Under the pieces are notes generated by a model that had not been told where the DNA came from, made no database searches, and was given only the letters and a program-made list of their open reading frames with translations. A DNA stretch of 64,000 bases from Streptomyces noursei ATCC 11455 (lineage in GTDB: Bacteria; Actinomycetota; Actinomycetes; Streptomycetales; Streptomycetaceae): positions 4,836,001-4,900,000 of the forward strand of contig NZ_CP011533.1 in assembly GCF_001704275.1 (NCBI RefSeq), given 5' to 3'. The position numbers and the translations under genes were made by a program. Positions 16,116 to 24,921 of this stretch are shown here, one piece after another; within the stretch, counting starts at the first letter, position 1; every line of letters starts with the position of its first letter.

Positions 16116-17108
16116 TCACCCCCCTTGCCGTGCTTCGCCGTTCACGGTGTCCGGCCGGTGGCGCGGGCGCGGGGAGGTACCGGCCGCCGTCACCTCCCGC
16201 ACCGCGGCGGTGAAGGCCCGGACCCGGGCGGTTTCCCGGGCCGCGTGGTGCACCACGCCCAGCACCGAGTCGGGGAGGCCGGTGACCGGGACGAAGACCA
16301 CGTCACGGCGCCCGTGGTAGTCCGCCGTCGGCCGGCACAGCAGCATCCCGCCCCGGCCCGCCGCGGTCAGCGTCAACCCCTCCTGCAACGTGCTGACCCG
16401 GGGACCGGCCGGAACGGGCCGGCCCTCAGGGGTCGCGAGGGGCGCCTGCGCGGTGCGCCAGTACACCGGCGCCGGCCCGTCCGGGGCAATCAGGGGCAGC
16501 CCCGCCAGCTCCTCGGCACTCAGGGACGCACGGGACGCCAGCGGATGCCGCACGGACAGCGCGACCGTCTGCCGCTGCGCCGAGAACACCGGACCCAGGA
16601 CGAGATCCGGCTCGGCCACCGGGAGCAGCGTCACCGCCACGTCCACCGCACCGCTGCGCAGCGCACCGAACGGGTCGCACAGCGGGATCTCCACGATCTG
16701 CGTGGCGCACCCCGGATGCCGGGCGTGGAAGGCGTCGATCGCCCGCATGACCCGGTCGTCGGCGGTGCCCTGGAAGCCGACGGTCAACCGGCCCTCGATG
16801 CCGCGGGCGGCCGTACGGGCGCCCTCCACCGTGGCGCGCAGCGCGTCGTAGGCCGGGCGCAGGGACGCGTGGAACTCCTCGCCCAGCGGCGTCAGACGGA
16901 CCCGGCGGCTGGTGCGGTCCACCAGCCGCGCCCCGATCCGGGACTCCAGGGCGCGCAGCAGCTGACTGACCCGGCTCTGGGAGACGTAGAGGCGCTCCCC
17001 GGTACGGCCGAAGTGCAGCTCCTCGGAGAGCACCAGGAAGCACTCCAACTCGCGGAGTTCGAGGCCGGGAGCGCCGGCGGGGCCGGCGGGGGCGGTCGGG
17101 CCGCTCAT
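16116..17108 (-). CDS. LysR-family transcriptional regulator
   Basis: The 330-aa protein has a short Gly/Pro/Ala tail, then the LysR winged helix-turn-helix (about residues 16-75: ELECFLVLSEELHFGRTGERLY, then SQSRVSQLLRALE). The C-terminal periplasmic-binding-like effector domain runs from about 95 to 310. It is divergent from an MFS exporter gene with a 100-bp shared promoter region containing a T-N11-A palindrome, the classic LysR arrangement. It probably controls the exporter in response to the transported compound. The C-terminal 20 residues are basic and probably disordered. Confidence 0.93.
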   Translation of the reverse strand: MSGPTAPAGPAGAPGLELRELECFLVLSEELHFGRTGERLYVSQSRVSQLLRALESRIGARLVDRTSRRVRLTPLGEEFHASLRPAYDALRATVEGARTAARGIEGRLTVGFQGTADDRVMRAIDAFHARHPGCATQIVEIPLCDPFGALRSGAVDVAVTLLPVAEPDLVLGPVFSAQRQTVALSVRHPLASRASLSAEELAGLPLIAPDGPAPVYWRTAQAPLATPEGRPVPAGPRVSTLQEGLTLTAAGRGGMLLCRPTADYHGRRDVVFVPVTGLPDSVLGVVHHAARETARVRAFTAAVREVTAAGTSPRPRHRPDTVNGEARQGG

Positions 17109-17136
17109 GCGCTCCTCCTCCAGGTGCGGTCGATCG

Positions 17137-17151
17137 ATGAGTCCTGCTCAT
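17137..17151. promoter_or_regulatory. LysR-box palindrome
   Basis: ATGAG-TCCTG-CTCAT forms 5-bp perfect arms containing the T-N11-A signature (T17138 to A17150). It lies in the intergenic region between the LysR gene (start 17108) and the MFS gene (start 17209). Confidence 0.65.
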
Positions 17152-17208
17152 AGAAGGGTGAGGAGTTCGCCGTTGTTCCCCCGCGGCGGCGCCGGAACGC
17201 TGGGAGCC

Positions 17209-18471
17209 ATGGCGAAGAGCGAGAGTGCGGTGACCGGCGCGGCTGCCACCGGCACGGTGAAGGATCTCCAACGGGACGCGGCAGACGGAGAGTCGAGGCG
17301 CCGGCGCGGTGGGTGGGCGGCGGTCGGGGCGCTGGCGGCGGGGACGTTCACGGTGGTGACATCGGAGATGCTGCCGGTGGGCCTGCTGACGCCGATCGGC
17401 CGGGACCTGGGGGTGTCGGACGGGACGGCCGGGCTGACGGTGACCGTCACCGGCGTGGTCGCCGCCCTCGCCGCACCGGTGCTGACGCTGCTGATCGGGC
17501 GCCGGGACCGGCGCACCGTCCTGGCCGCCCTGATGGGCACGTTGACCGTGGCGAACCTGCTGGCCGTCTACGCCCCCAACGTCGCGGTGCTGCTGGTGGC
17601 CCGGGTACTGGTGGGGCTCGGGATGGGCGGGGTGTGGGCGATCGCCTCGGGGCTCGCGGTACGGCTGGTGCCCGAGCGGCGGGTGGCCGCGGCCACGTCC
17701 CTGATATTCAGCGGGGTCGCCGCGGCATCCGTCCTGGGTGTGCCGGCCGGCGCGTTGGTGGGTGAACTGGGCGGCTGGCGCGCGGCGTTCGCGGCGATGG
17801 CCGGGGTCTGCACCGTGGTCCTGGTCGCGCTGGTCGTGCTGCTGCCACCGTTGCCGGCGCCCCGCGCGGTGCGGCTGGACGGGGTGCTGGGGCTGCTGCG
17901 CCGTCCTCCGTTGCGCACCGGACTGGTGCTCGTCGCGCTCCTGGTGGCGGGGCACTTCGCCGCGTACACCTATGTGCGGCCGGTCCTGGAGGCGGTGGCC
18001 GGTGCGCGGCCCGGACAGGTCGGCACCGTGCTGCTCGCCTTCGGGGTCGCCGGGCTGGTGGGAAACTTCCTGGCCGGCGCCGGCGCGGCCCGCGCCCCGC
18101 GGGCCACACTGCTGGCGATCTGCGCGGTGCTGACCACCGCGGTCCTGCTGGTGCCCCCGATGGGGCACGCCGCCGGTGTCCTGGGCGCCGCGGCCCTGGT
18201 GGCCGTCTGGGGCCTGGCCTACGGGGGCGTCTCGGTCAGTACGCAGACCTGGCTGATGGCGGCTGCGCCGGACGCCCGGGAGGCGGCCTCGGCGCTGTTC
18301 GTGGCGGTGTTCAACGCAGCCATCGCGCTGGGCGCGCTGATCGGCGGGCTGGCCGCGGACGGCTGGGGGACCGGCGGCGTGATCGGGCTGGGCGGCGGGC
18401 TCGCGGCGGGCGCGCTGCTGGCCGCGGCGCTGGGCAGGAGCCCGGGCCGGGGGGCGGCGGCCACGGGGTGA
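17209..18471 (+). CDS. MFS transporter, drug:H+ antiporter (Bcr/CflA or AraJ-like)
   Basis: I choose ATG 17209 (MAKSESAVTGAAATG), giving 420 aa; longer in-frame starts would run through the regulator's operator. About 12 membrane helices are visible. Motif A-like GRRDRRTVLAAL follows helix 2, and GLGMGGVWAIASGLAVRLVPERR resembles helix 4 of sugar- or drug-efflux DHA1 proteins. The MLPVGLLTPIGRDLGVSDGTAG region is typical of the arabinose/chloramphenicol efflux group. It is probably an exporter of a small toxic molecule, controlled by the divergent LysR protein. The substrate cannot be read from sequence. Confidence 0.9.
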   Translation: MAKSESAVTGAAATGTVKDLQRDAADGESRRRRGGWAAVGALAAGTFTVVTSEMLPVGLLTPIGRDLGVSDGTAGLTVTVTGVVAALAAPVLTLLIGRRDRRTVLAALMGTLTVANLLAVYAPNVAVLLVARVLVGLGMGGVWAIASGLAVRLVPERRVAAATSLIFSGVAAASVLGVPAGALVGELGGWRAAFAAMAGVCTVVLVALVVLLPPLPAPRAVRLDGVLGLLRRPPLRTGLVLVALLVAGHFAAYTYVRPVLEAVAGARPGQVGTVLLAFGVAGLVGNFLAGAGAARAPRATLLAICAVLTTAVLLVPPMGHAAGVLGAAALVAVWGLAYGGVSVSTQTWLMAAAPDAREAASALFVAVFNAAIALGALIGGLAADGWGTGGVIGLGGGLAAGALLAAALGRSPGRGAAATG

Positions 18472-18720
18472 CGCCAGCGCCGTGGGGTGGTGTCAGGGGG
18501 ACGAGGTGACGCCACGGGGGCGAGATGGTGCCACGGCCACGGGGTGAGGTGGACGGGACGCGGGCCCGGGCGGGGGCGGAACCACAGGCCGGGAGCGGTC
18601 AGCCCCGCCCAGGGGGCAGGCGGGGCACAACCGTTCCCCCTCGGGGCGCCGGACGGCGCGGCCCACGGATCGGACCGGCTCGGTCCGGGCGAGCCTCCCG
18701 TCAGGCGGCGCGGTCCCCGC

Positions 18721-19371
18721 TCAGGCGGCGAAGCGCGCGATCAGCTCCTTGGCCTTGGCCTCCGCCTGCTCGTGGGCCTCGGCGCGGGAGGTCTCGAACA
18801 GCGGGACCAGCTCGGCCATCGCCGGGTTGCTGGGGGCCATGGTCAGCTCCGGCACGATGAACTCCACCTCCAGGCCGAAGCCGCCGTTCAGGACGGCCTC
18901 CAGGTAGTTCTGGACGTACTCGAAAGGCTCGCGCGGGGTGCCCGGCGCGTAGGAGCCGCCGCGGCTGGCGACCACCACGACCGGCTTGCCCTTCGCCGAC
19001 GCGTTCTCGCCGGCGGTGCGGCCCATGATGATCGTCTGGTCGAGCCACGCCTTCAGGGTCGAGGGGATCGTGAAGTTGTACATGGGCGCGCCTATGACGA
19101 TGGCGTCGGCCTGCTCCAGTTCCTCGGCCAGCTGGGTGCGCAGCGCGAAGGCGGCCTGCTGTTCCGGGGTGTGCGTGGCCGGGTCGGAGAAGCCGGCGGA
19201 GGCGGCGACGGCGTCGAGGTGCGGCAGCGGGTCGGCGGCCAGGTCGCGGTGGATGACGGTGCCGTCGGGGTGCTGCTCCTCCCAGGTCTTGCGGAACGCG
19301 GCGGTCACCGCACGGGAGGCGGAGCCGCCCTCGGGGAAGACGGAAGAGTCGATGAGCAGAAGCGTGGCCAT
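18721..19371 (-). CDS. FMN-dependent NADH-azoreductase
   Basis: The start at ATG 19371 (MATLLLIDSSVFPEGGSAS) behind AAGGA gives 216 aa, the usual AzoR length. The flavodoxin-like fold shows the phosphate loop (SVFPEGGSASRAV) and the FMN-binding APMYNFTIPSTLKAWLDQ segment, then a SRGGSY loop. The family reduces azo dyes and quinones with NAD(P)H. It is divergent from an HxlR regulator gene, an arrangement typical of quinone- or aldehyde-responsive detoxification. Longer upstream starts would cross the shared promoter and are rejected. Confidence 0.92.
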   Translation of the reverse strand: MATLLLIDSSVFPEGGSASRAVTAAFRKTWEEQHPDGTVIHRDLAADPLPHLDAVAASAGFSDPATHTPEQQAAFALRTQLAEELEQADAIVIGAPMYNFTIPSTLKAWLDQTIIMGRTAGENASAKGKPVVVVASRGGSYAPGTPREPFEYVQNYLEAVLNGGFGLEVEFIVPELTMAPSNPAMAELVPLFETSRAEAHEQAEAKAKELIARFAA

Positions 19372-19496
19372 GGGGATCGGTCCTTCGCTATGTGGCCGGG
19401 CGGGACCGACCACTAGTTGAATTCCGTACGTCACTATTCATAGCACAGGAACTTACTTTTCTGCAGTAGCCAACGGGAGGGCGGTACCCTGGGTGT

Positions 19497-19859
19497 ATGG
19501 CGGACCACGGTGAGGCGATGTGCAGGCAGGTCGACGGCGGTATGACGCGCGTCTTCGAACTGTTCGGAAAGCGCTGGACGGGCCTGATCGTGGCCACTCT
19601 CATGCCCGGCCCCGTCCACTTCGCCGACCTGCGGCGCGCCATCCCCGGCATCAGTGAGCGGATGCTCTCCGACCGCCTGATGGAGCTGGCGGCGACCGGC
19701 CTGGTCGTCCGCGAGGTCGACGCCGGACCGCCGCTGCGGGTCTCCTACCGGCTCACCGAGGCCGGCCGCGCCATGGAGCCCGCCCTCAAGGAACTGGGCC
19801 GCTGGGCCGAGACCTACCTCGCCGACGGGGGACAGTGCCCGGAGCGCTTCCGGAAGTAG
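19497..19859 (+). CDS. HxlR-family transcriptional regulator
   Basis: The 120-aa winged-helix protein has the HxlR layout. A Cys near the N-terminus (MADHGEAMC, Cys9) often acts as the redox or electrophile sensor. It continues with the signatures FGKRWTGLIVATL, HFADLRRAIPGISERMLSDRL and GLVVREVDAG and the wing. Divergent position 125 bp from the azoreductase start implies it represses that gene and itself. The operator is probably within 19372-19496, where ACTAGTTG (19412-19419) and AGTAGCCAAC (19465-19474) lie. Confidence 0.92.
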   Translation: MADHGEAMCRQVDGGMTRVFELFGKRWTGLIVATLMPGPVHFADLRRAIPGISERMLSDRLMELAATGLVVREVDAGPPLRVSYRLTEAGRAMEPALKELGRWAETYLADGGQCPERFRK

Positions 19860-19982
19860 CGCCGCGGGCCGGGCTCCGCTCCCGAGACGGTGGTCGAGTC
19901 GCTCCCCGTGGGGCGGTCGCACCCCTTCCGGCGGTTCGGTCGAGGCCTCTACGGGAGGGTCGGTCGCGCCCCTCCCGCTGGG

Positions 19983-20417
19983 TCAACCGAGCCGCTCCTG
20001 GGCGGCGTTGTAGCGCACCAGGTACGAGGCGAACCGGTCGAGGTCCTCCTCGCCCCAGTCGGCGAGCCGCTCGTGGAACGCCTGGCGGCGGCTGGCGGTC
20101 ACCTGGGCGAGCACCTGGGCGCCCTCCTCGGTGGGGTGCAGGACCTGGACGCGGTGGTCGTCCGGATCGACGCGCCGCTCGACGAATCCGAGCTTCTCCA
20201 GCGCCGCGATCTGTCGGCTGACCGTGGACTTGTCCAGGTAGTAGTGCGCCGCCAGATCGGTGGCGCGGCATCCCTGCTGGTCATCGAGGTGCGCGAGCAG
20301 GGTGTAGGACACCAGGGAGAGCTCGGGGTGCATCCGGGCGGCGGTCGCGCGGGCGCGCCGGGCGAACGCGGTCATCTCCTGCTGGATGGTCTCGACGGAA
20401 GCGTCGCGGTGGGTCAC
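19983..20417 (-). CDS. MarR-family transcriptional regulator
   Basis: I use GTG 20417 as start (144 aa, normal MarR length). The longer frame to 20486 would make the TTGTA-TAG-TACAA operator part of the coding region. The winged helix is visible as LVSYTLLAHLDDQQGCRATDLAAHY, then YLDKSTVSRQIAALEKLGFVERR, with the wing DPDDHRVQVLHPT. It is divergent from a YhgE-like membrane protein gene, which it probably represses. MarR dimers release DNA on binding small aromatic ligands or on oxidation; no obvious sensor Cys remains in the shorter form. Confidence 0.92.
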   Translation of the reverse strand: MTHRDASVETIQQEMTAFARRARATAARMHPELSLVSYTLLAHLDDQQGCRATDLAAHYYLDKSTVSRQIAALEKLGFVERRVDPDDHRVQVLHPTEEGAQVLAQVTASRRQAFHERLADWGEEDLDRFASYLVRYNAAQERLG

Positions 20418-20446
20418 GGGGGTCGCCTTTGCCTTTCGGGAAACTA

Positions 20447-20461
20447 GTTGTATAGTACAAC
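20447..20461. promoter_or_regulatory. MarR operator palindrome
   Basis: GTTGTA-TAG-TACAAC, with 6-bp perfect arms and a 3-bp spacer, lies 30 bases upstream of the MarR start. A related imperfect dyad AGTTG-N7-CAACT is at 20472-20488. Both fit a short MarR-type operator for the divergent pair. Confidence 0.65.
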
Positions 20462-20605
20462 GTGACCTGAGAGTTGTAGTAGCCAACTATTGGCGGGGCG
20501 TCCGCCCGCTCGCCCGGGCACCGGAGCCACAACCCACCGGCCACAGCTGAACGACGACCGGCCCACCACACAACCGGCCCGGACGACTACTGAGAAGGCT
20601 TGCCC

Positions 20606-21892
20606 ATGACCGCGGACCGACGACGTCCCGACCACCGAAGCGACCACCGCAGCGACCGGCACCCGGTCCGGCCCGGCGACCTGCGCCACGTGGTGACACA
20701 CCTGATCACCCCGCTCCTGATGTGCATCGGGATGGGACTCGCCTACCTGGGCGCCTTCGCCAACCCGTCACCGCACCACCTGCCCGTCGCCATCGTCGGA
20801 ACCGGCACGCACGCCCAAGTACTCGCCCAGACCATCAACGACAAGGCACACGGCGAACTCGAAGCACGCACCGTCCCCGACCGGGCCACCGCCGTCGGCC
20901 AGTTGAAGAACCAGGAGATCTTCGGCGCCTACCTGGCCGGCGGCAACCAAGCCAACGGCAACGGCACCACCAACCGGGCCGCCCTCTCCCGAACAGGCGA
21001 CGCACCACACGGCCCCGAACTCCTGGTGGCCACCGCCGGATCCGACACCAGCGCCACCGTCGTCCAGAAGATCTTCACCCCGCTCGCCGCCCGACAAGGC
21101 GACCCGCTGAAGGTCACCGACATCGCACCGACCGCCGCGCACGACCCCACCGGACAGGGCATCTTCTTCCTGCTCGTCGCCCTCAGCATCGGCTCCTACG
21201 CCTCCGTCGCGGTCATCGGCGGCGCCGGCGCCGTCCTCCCGATGCGGATCCGCGCCGCCCTGGCGACCGGCACATCCCTCGTGGTCGCCGTCATCGGGAC
21301 CCTCTTCGCCGGACCGGTCTTCCACCTCGTCGACCACGGCCTGTGGGCACTGTGGGGCATGGCCTGGCTGTACTCCGCCGGCATCCTGCTCATCGGCACC
21401 GGCCTGCACACCTTCCTCAAGCGCTGGACCACGCTCGGCGTGATGGTGCTCTTCGTGATGCTCAACTTCACCTCCTCCGGCGGCATCTTCCGCCCCGAGA
21501 TGCAGAACGGCTTCTTCGCCGCCCTGCACTCCTTCTGGAACGGCGCCGGCTTCGTGGAAGGCACCCGCAGCCACGTCTACTTCGCCGGCCACGGCCTCGC
21601 CGGCCACGTCTGGACGCTCGCGGGATGGCTGCTCGTCGGCCTGCTGATGGTCGCCGCGGCGGCTCTCACCGAGCAGCGGCGACGCACGGCCGAGGCCGAA
21701 GCAGTGGCCAACGCCGGCGCGGTGGCCGCCGCCGCGGTAGCCGCCACGATGCCGGAACGCACCCCCGAACGAGCCCCGGGACGCACCCCGGAACGGGCCT
21801 CTGCACGGCCCACCGCGCAGCGCGACAGCGAAACGGAAGAGGAGATGGAAGAGGAGATGGAAGAGGAGATGGAAGAGGCCGTGGGCGTCTAG
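20606..21892 (+). CDS. YhgE/Pip-like (DUF3533) ABC-2-type membrane protein
   Basis: ATG 20606 is 7 bases after GAGAAGG; the protein is 428 aa. One N-terminal helix (about 36-55) is followed by a large extracellular domain (about 60-180) beginning HHLPVAIVGTG, a typical feature of YhgE/phage-infection-protein or ABC-2 permease families. Five C-terminal helices follow (about 190-350). The tail is cytoplasmic: an Ala-rich helix, Arg/Pro repeats, then an acidic repeat of Glu-Glu-Glu-Met. Regulated by a divergent MarR protein, it is probably an exporter or stress membrane protein. No ATPase partner is adjacent. Confidence 0.82.
   Translation: MTADRRRPDHRSDHRSDRHPVRPGDLRHVVTHLITPLLMCIGMGLAYLGAFANPSPHHLPVAIVGTGTHAQVLAQTINDKAHGELEARTVPDRATAVGQLKNQEIFGAYLAGGNQANGNGTTNRAALSRTGDAPHGPELLVATAGSDTSATVVQKIFTPLAARQGDPLKVTDIAPTAAHDPTGQGIFFLLVALSIGSYASVAVIGGAGAVLPMRIRAALATGTSLVVAVIGTLFAGPVFHLVDHGLWALWGMAWLYSAGILLIGTGLHTFLKRWTTLGVMVLFVMLNFTSSGGIFRPEMQNGFFAALHSFWNGAGFVEGTRSHVYFAGHGLAGHVWTLAGWLLVGLLMVAAAALTEQRRRTAEAEAVANAGAVAAAAVAATMPERTPERAPGRTPERASARPTAQRDSETEEEMEEEMEEEMEEAVGV
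21836..21877 (+). repeat. 12-bp tandem repeat encoding an acidic tail
   Basis: GAAGAGGAGATG is repeated three times without change, followed by half a unit. In frame it encodes (E-E-E-M)n at the C-terminus of the YhgE-like protein. Copy number is likely to vary by slippage without frameshift. Confidence 0.85.
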
Positions 21893-21909
21893 CCGACGCC
21901 GCCAACGCT

Positions 21910-21941
21910 GAAGCGGCCGGGCCATTTCGCCCGGCCGCTTC
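21910..21941 (+). terminator. Terminator after the YhgE-like gene
   Basis: A 13-bp perfect stem GAAGCGGCCGGGC / GCCCGGCCGCTTC with a 6-nt loop lies 18 bases after the stop codon. Confidence 0.88.
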
Positions 21942-22278
21942 CGCCTCCGCTTGCTTCTCCGCTTGCTTCGCCCCTTTTGTTGCCTCTTCCCCGCTTTTCC
22001 TCGCTCCCTTCGTCGCCCCCTTCCTCGCTCTCGCCCTCGCTTCCGCCTGTCCTTTCTGGGAGTGCCCGGCGGTCCGATCTGTGCCCTCCGGCCGTCCCCC
22101 CCCGTCCGCCTCCGAGAGCTATCCACAGGCCCGACGGACGCCGGGCCGTTGTCGGTAACGTCAGTGCCCGGCGAGCCGCACAGGCCGCCGAGTCGGACGG
22201 ACGCGGGGGATGCCGGTGTGCCGGGGCACACCAGGGATGCCGCGCGAAACCAAGGGCACGAAGGGGGAGGTGGCCGCC
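21942..22278. other. Intergenic region with long pyrimidine-rich tract
   Basis: From about 21942 to 22060 the plus strand is almost entirely C and T with scattered G (CTTCC, CTCGC, CGCTTG units). It lacks the codon-phase bias of the surrounding genes. The remainder is ordinary GC-rich leader with a near-match to a DnaA box (CTATCCACA at about 22120). No gene is supported here. Confidence 0.5.
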
Positions 22279-23784
22279 ATGACACGCGTGCCATACGTAC
22301 CGGGGTTCGCAAAGGCGGACGCGGAAGGGCCGTCGGCCAAGGCCGTGGGCCGGGCACTGCGGGACCAACTGCCCCGCGACGCACAGGCCGTTCTGCGGAT
22401 CACGGCCGGGCGCCCCGACGCGGTGGCGTCGGTCGAGGAATCCAACGCCGGGCGGCTGCCCGAGCTGACGCCCATCAGGGTCGGGCGGATGGCCGCCAGC
22501 CCCTTCGCCTTCCTCCGCGGCTCGGCCGGACTCATGGCCCACGACCTGGCGGAAAGCCCTGTCACCGGCATCGGGGCCCAGATCTGCGGAGACGCGCACG
22601 CCGCGAACTTCGGCCTCTACGCGGACGCCCGCGGCGGCCTGGTCATCGACCTCAACGACTTCGACGAAACCGTCCACGGCCCCTGGGAATGGGACGTCAA
22701 ACGGCTCGCGACGTCGATAGTCCTCGCCGGCCGGGAGGCGGGCGCGAGCGAGGACGACTGCAAGGCCGCGGCGCAGGACGCCGCCGGCGCCTACCGGCGC
22801 ACCATGCGGCTGCTGGCAAAGCTCCCGGTGACCGAAGCGTGGAACGCCATCGCCGACGAGGAACTGGTCTCGCACACCGATGCCCGGGACCTGCTGGGCA
22901 CCCTCGAACGGGTCGAGGCCAAGGCACGCAAGAACACCAGCGCACGGTTCGCGGCGAAATCCACCGAGCGCGGACCGGACGGCGGCATACGGTTCGTCGA
23001 CGCGCCGCCGGTGCTGCGCCGGGTACCGGACGCGGAGGCGGCAGCGGTCGCCTCGTCGCTCGCCGGCTATCTGGAGACGCTTCCCGAGGACCGACTGCCG
23101 CTGCTGGCCCGGTACGCGGTGCACGACGTCGCCTTCCGGATAGTCGGCACCGGCAGCGTCGGACTGCGGTCATACGTGGTGCTGCTGCTGGACCACCGTG
23201 GCGAGCCCTTGGTCCTCCAGGTGAAGGAGGCCCGCCGCTCGATACTGGCGCCCTATGTGGCGAAGGTCGGCTTCCCCGCACCCCCGGCGGAACACGAGGG
23301 CCGGCGCGTGGTGCTCGGACAGCGACGGATGCAGGTGGTCAGCGACCTGCTGCTGGGATGGACGACGGTACGGGAGGGCACGACGGACGGTATACACGGC
23401 GCACACGGCATACGCGGTGCATCCGGCGTCCATGGCGTCGCCGGGAAGGAACGGTCGAGTGGCGCGGGGGCGCCGGACGGTCTGGGCACGGGACTGCCTT
23501 TCCAGGTACGGCAGTTCCGGAACCGCAAGGGCAGCGTGGATCCGGCCCGGCTGTCGGACGGGCAACTCGACGACTACGCCCGGATGACCGGTGCACTCCT
23601 GGCACGCGCACACGCCCACAGTGCCGACCCTCGTGTAGTGGCCGGCTACTGCGGCAAGGGCGAGGCACTCGATGAGGCGATAGCGGCCTTCGCGCTGGCC
23701 TACGCGGAGCGCACGGAAGCGGATCACGCGGACCTGGTCGCGGCGATACGCAGCGGTCGCGTCGCGGCGGAGAGCGGGGTGTAA
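22279..23784 (+). CDS. DUF2252 family protein (kinase-like fold)
   Basis: ATG 22279 (MTRVPYVPGF) follows GGGGGAGG; the protein is 501 aa. DUF2252 features are visible: PFAFLRGSAGLMAHDL, GDAHAANFGLY (resembling the catalytic HGD loop of aminoglycoside-kinase folds), DLNDFDETVHGPWEWDVKRLATS (a metal-binding DxND equivalent), then VGTGSVG and QVKEA. The function of the family is not established; the motifs suggest an atypical kinase or AMPylase-like fold. A Gly/His-rich insertion (about residues 372-395: IHGAHGIRGASGVHG) interrupts the domain before the final helices and is unlike the rest of the protein. Confidence 0.88.
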   Translation: MTRVPYVPGFAKADAEGPSAKAVGRALRDQLPRDAQAVLRITAGRPDAVASVEESNAGRLPELTPIRVGRMAASPFAFLRGSAGLMAHDLAESPVTGIGAQICGDAHAANFGLYADARGGLVIDLNDFDETVHGPWEWDVKRLATSIVLAGREAGASEDDCKAAAQDAAGAYRRTMRLLAKLPVTEAWNAIADEELVSHTDARDLLGTLERVEAKARKNTSARFAAKSTERGPDGGIRFVDAPPVLRRVPDAEAAAVASSLAGYLETLPEDRLPLLARYAVHDVAFRIVGTGSVGLRSYVVLLLDHRGEPLVLQVKEARRSILAPYVAKVGFPAPPAEHEGRRVVLGQRRMQVVSDLLLGWTTVREGTTDGIHGAHGIRGASGVHGVAGKERSSGAGAPDGLGTGLPFQVRQFRNRKGSVDPARLSDGQLDDYARMTGALLARAHAHSADPRVVAGYCGKGEALDEAIAAFALAYAERTEADHADLVAAIRSGRVAAESGV

Positions 23785-23945
23785 CGGCGAGGGAGTCCTT
23801 CCGGGGCCTTCCGGGGGCTTTGCGGGGCGGGGTGGTGGTGAGGGCGAGGCGTGGGGGTGGGTGGGGAGGGGGCCGGGTGGGGAGGGGCCCCGAGGCCCCC
23901 CGGTGCGGTCAGGTGGCTGCACCCCCCGGGCCGTACGCTGACCAG

Positions 23946-24911
23946 GTGACGAACTCGCACGCGGAGAACGCGCAGGACGGCCAGGACCGATCGGACGTAC
24001 CGGGGACACCCGGCGCCCCGGCCGAACCGCGGGCGGCGGATGCCCGCGGGGCGGTGCCGGGCGCCGAGCGGGGCGACGGGGATGCCCCCGCTCCCGGCGG
24101 GGGCCCGCAGGGCGCGGGTGAGAGCGCGGATGGTCGGGACGAGGCGACCCGGCGGCTGGCGAAGGCCGTGCTGGCGGCCGAGCAGGCCCTGATCGAGTTC
24201 GAGATCGCGGTGGAGACCTTCCGGGTGGAGGTGGAGAACTTCTCCCGGCTGCACCACCAGCGGCTCGGCCCCATGTACGCGTGGCTGGACGAGCTGGATG
24301 CGCAGATCGCGGAGGCCGTGGCGGCGCGCTCCGGCGACCCCGAGGACATCCGTAAGGCCCGCGAGGCACGTGCGTCGGTGCTGCCGATGCCGCAGGTGGA
24401 GGAGCTGTTCCACGGCTGGCTCGGGTCGGAGGGGCTGTTCCCCGAGGCGCAGGCGATGCTCACGGATCAGCCGGTTCAGCCGCCGCCGAAGGTGCGGCCC
24501 GGCGAGGAGGCCCGCAAGCTCTACCGCGACCTGGTGCGCCGGGCGCATCCGGACCTGGCGCGGGACGACGCGGAGCGGGCCCGTCGGGACGGGTTCATCG
24601 CGCGGGTCAACGCTGCGTACGGGCGGGGCGACGAGGCGTTGCTGCGGGAGCTGGTGCGGGAGTGGGAGGCCGGTCCGGCGCCCGCCGAGCGTCGGCCGAG
24701 CGAGAGCGAGGAGCTCTATGCCCGGCTGGAGTGGCTGGCCGAGCGCAAGGAGCTGCTGGCTTCCGTCGTCGCGGAGCTGGAGGCCAGCGCGATCGGCTCG
24801 ATGATCAGGATGGCGCCGGACGATCCGGATGCTCTGCTGGACGAGATCGCCGAGAAGCTGATGGCCGATGTCCGGGAACGCGAGGCGTACCTCGCCCAGC
24901 TGGTCGGGTAG
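23946..24911 (+). CDS. J-domain (DnaJ-like) protein
   Basis: I start at GTG 23946 (VTNSHAENAQ), giving 321 aa. The N-terminal 60 residues are low-complexity. A helical region (about 62-105, KAVLAAEQALIEFEIAVETF) precedes a J-domain (about 183-235) containing the essential HPD at 201-203 (RRAHPDLARDD) and the RVNAAYGRGD helix. The C-terminal 70 residues form a charged coiled coil (ERKELLASVVAELEASAI). Family J-domains stimulate Hsp70 ATPase; the missing Gly/Phe and zinc regions mean a specialised co-chaperone rather than DnaJ. Its partner is not in the window. Confidence 0.87.
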   Translation: MTNSHAENAQDGQDRSDVPGTPGAPAEPRAADARGAVPGAERGDGDAPAPGGGPQGAGESADGRDEATRRLAKAVLAAEQALIEFEIAVETFRVEVENFSRLHHQRLGPMYAWLDELDAQIAEAVAARSGDPEDIRKAREARASVLPMPQVEELFHGWLGSEGLFPEAQAMLTDQPVQPPPKVRPGEEARKLYRDLVRRAHPDLARDDAERARRDGFIARVNAAYGRGDEALLRELVREWEAGPAPAERRPSESEELYARLEWLAERKELLASVVAELEASAIGSMIRMAPDDPDALLDEIAEKLMADVREREAYLAQLVG

Positions 24912-24921
24912 CGTCGGGAGT

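Noticed and set aside
18472..18720. Small gene between the MFS and azoreductase genes
   Set aside because: Sequence holds degenerate repeats of GCCACGGGGTGACG with no consistent codon phase or ribosome site.
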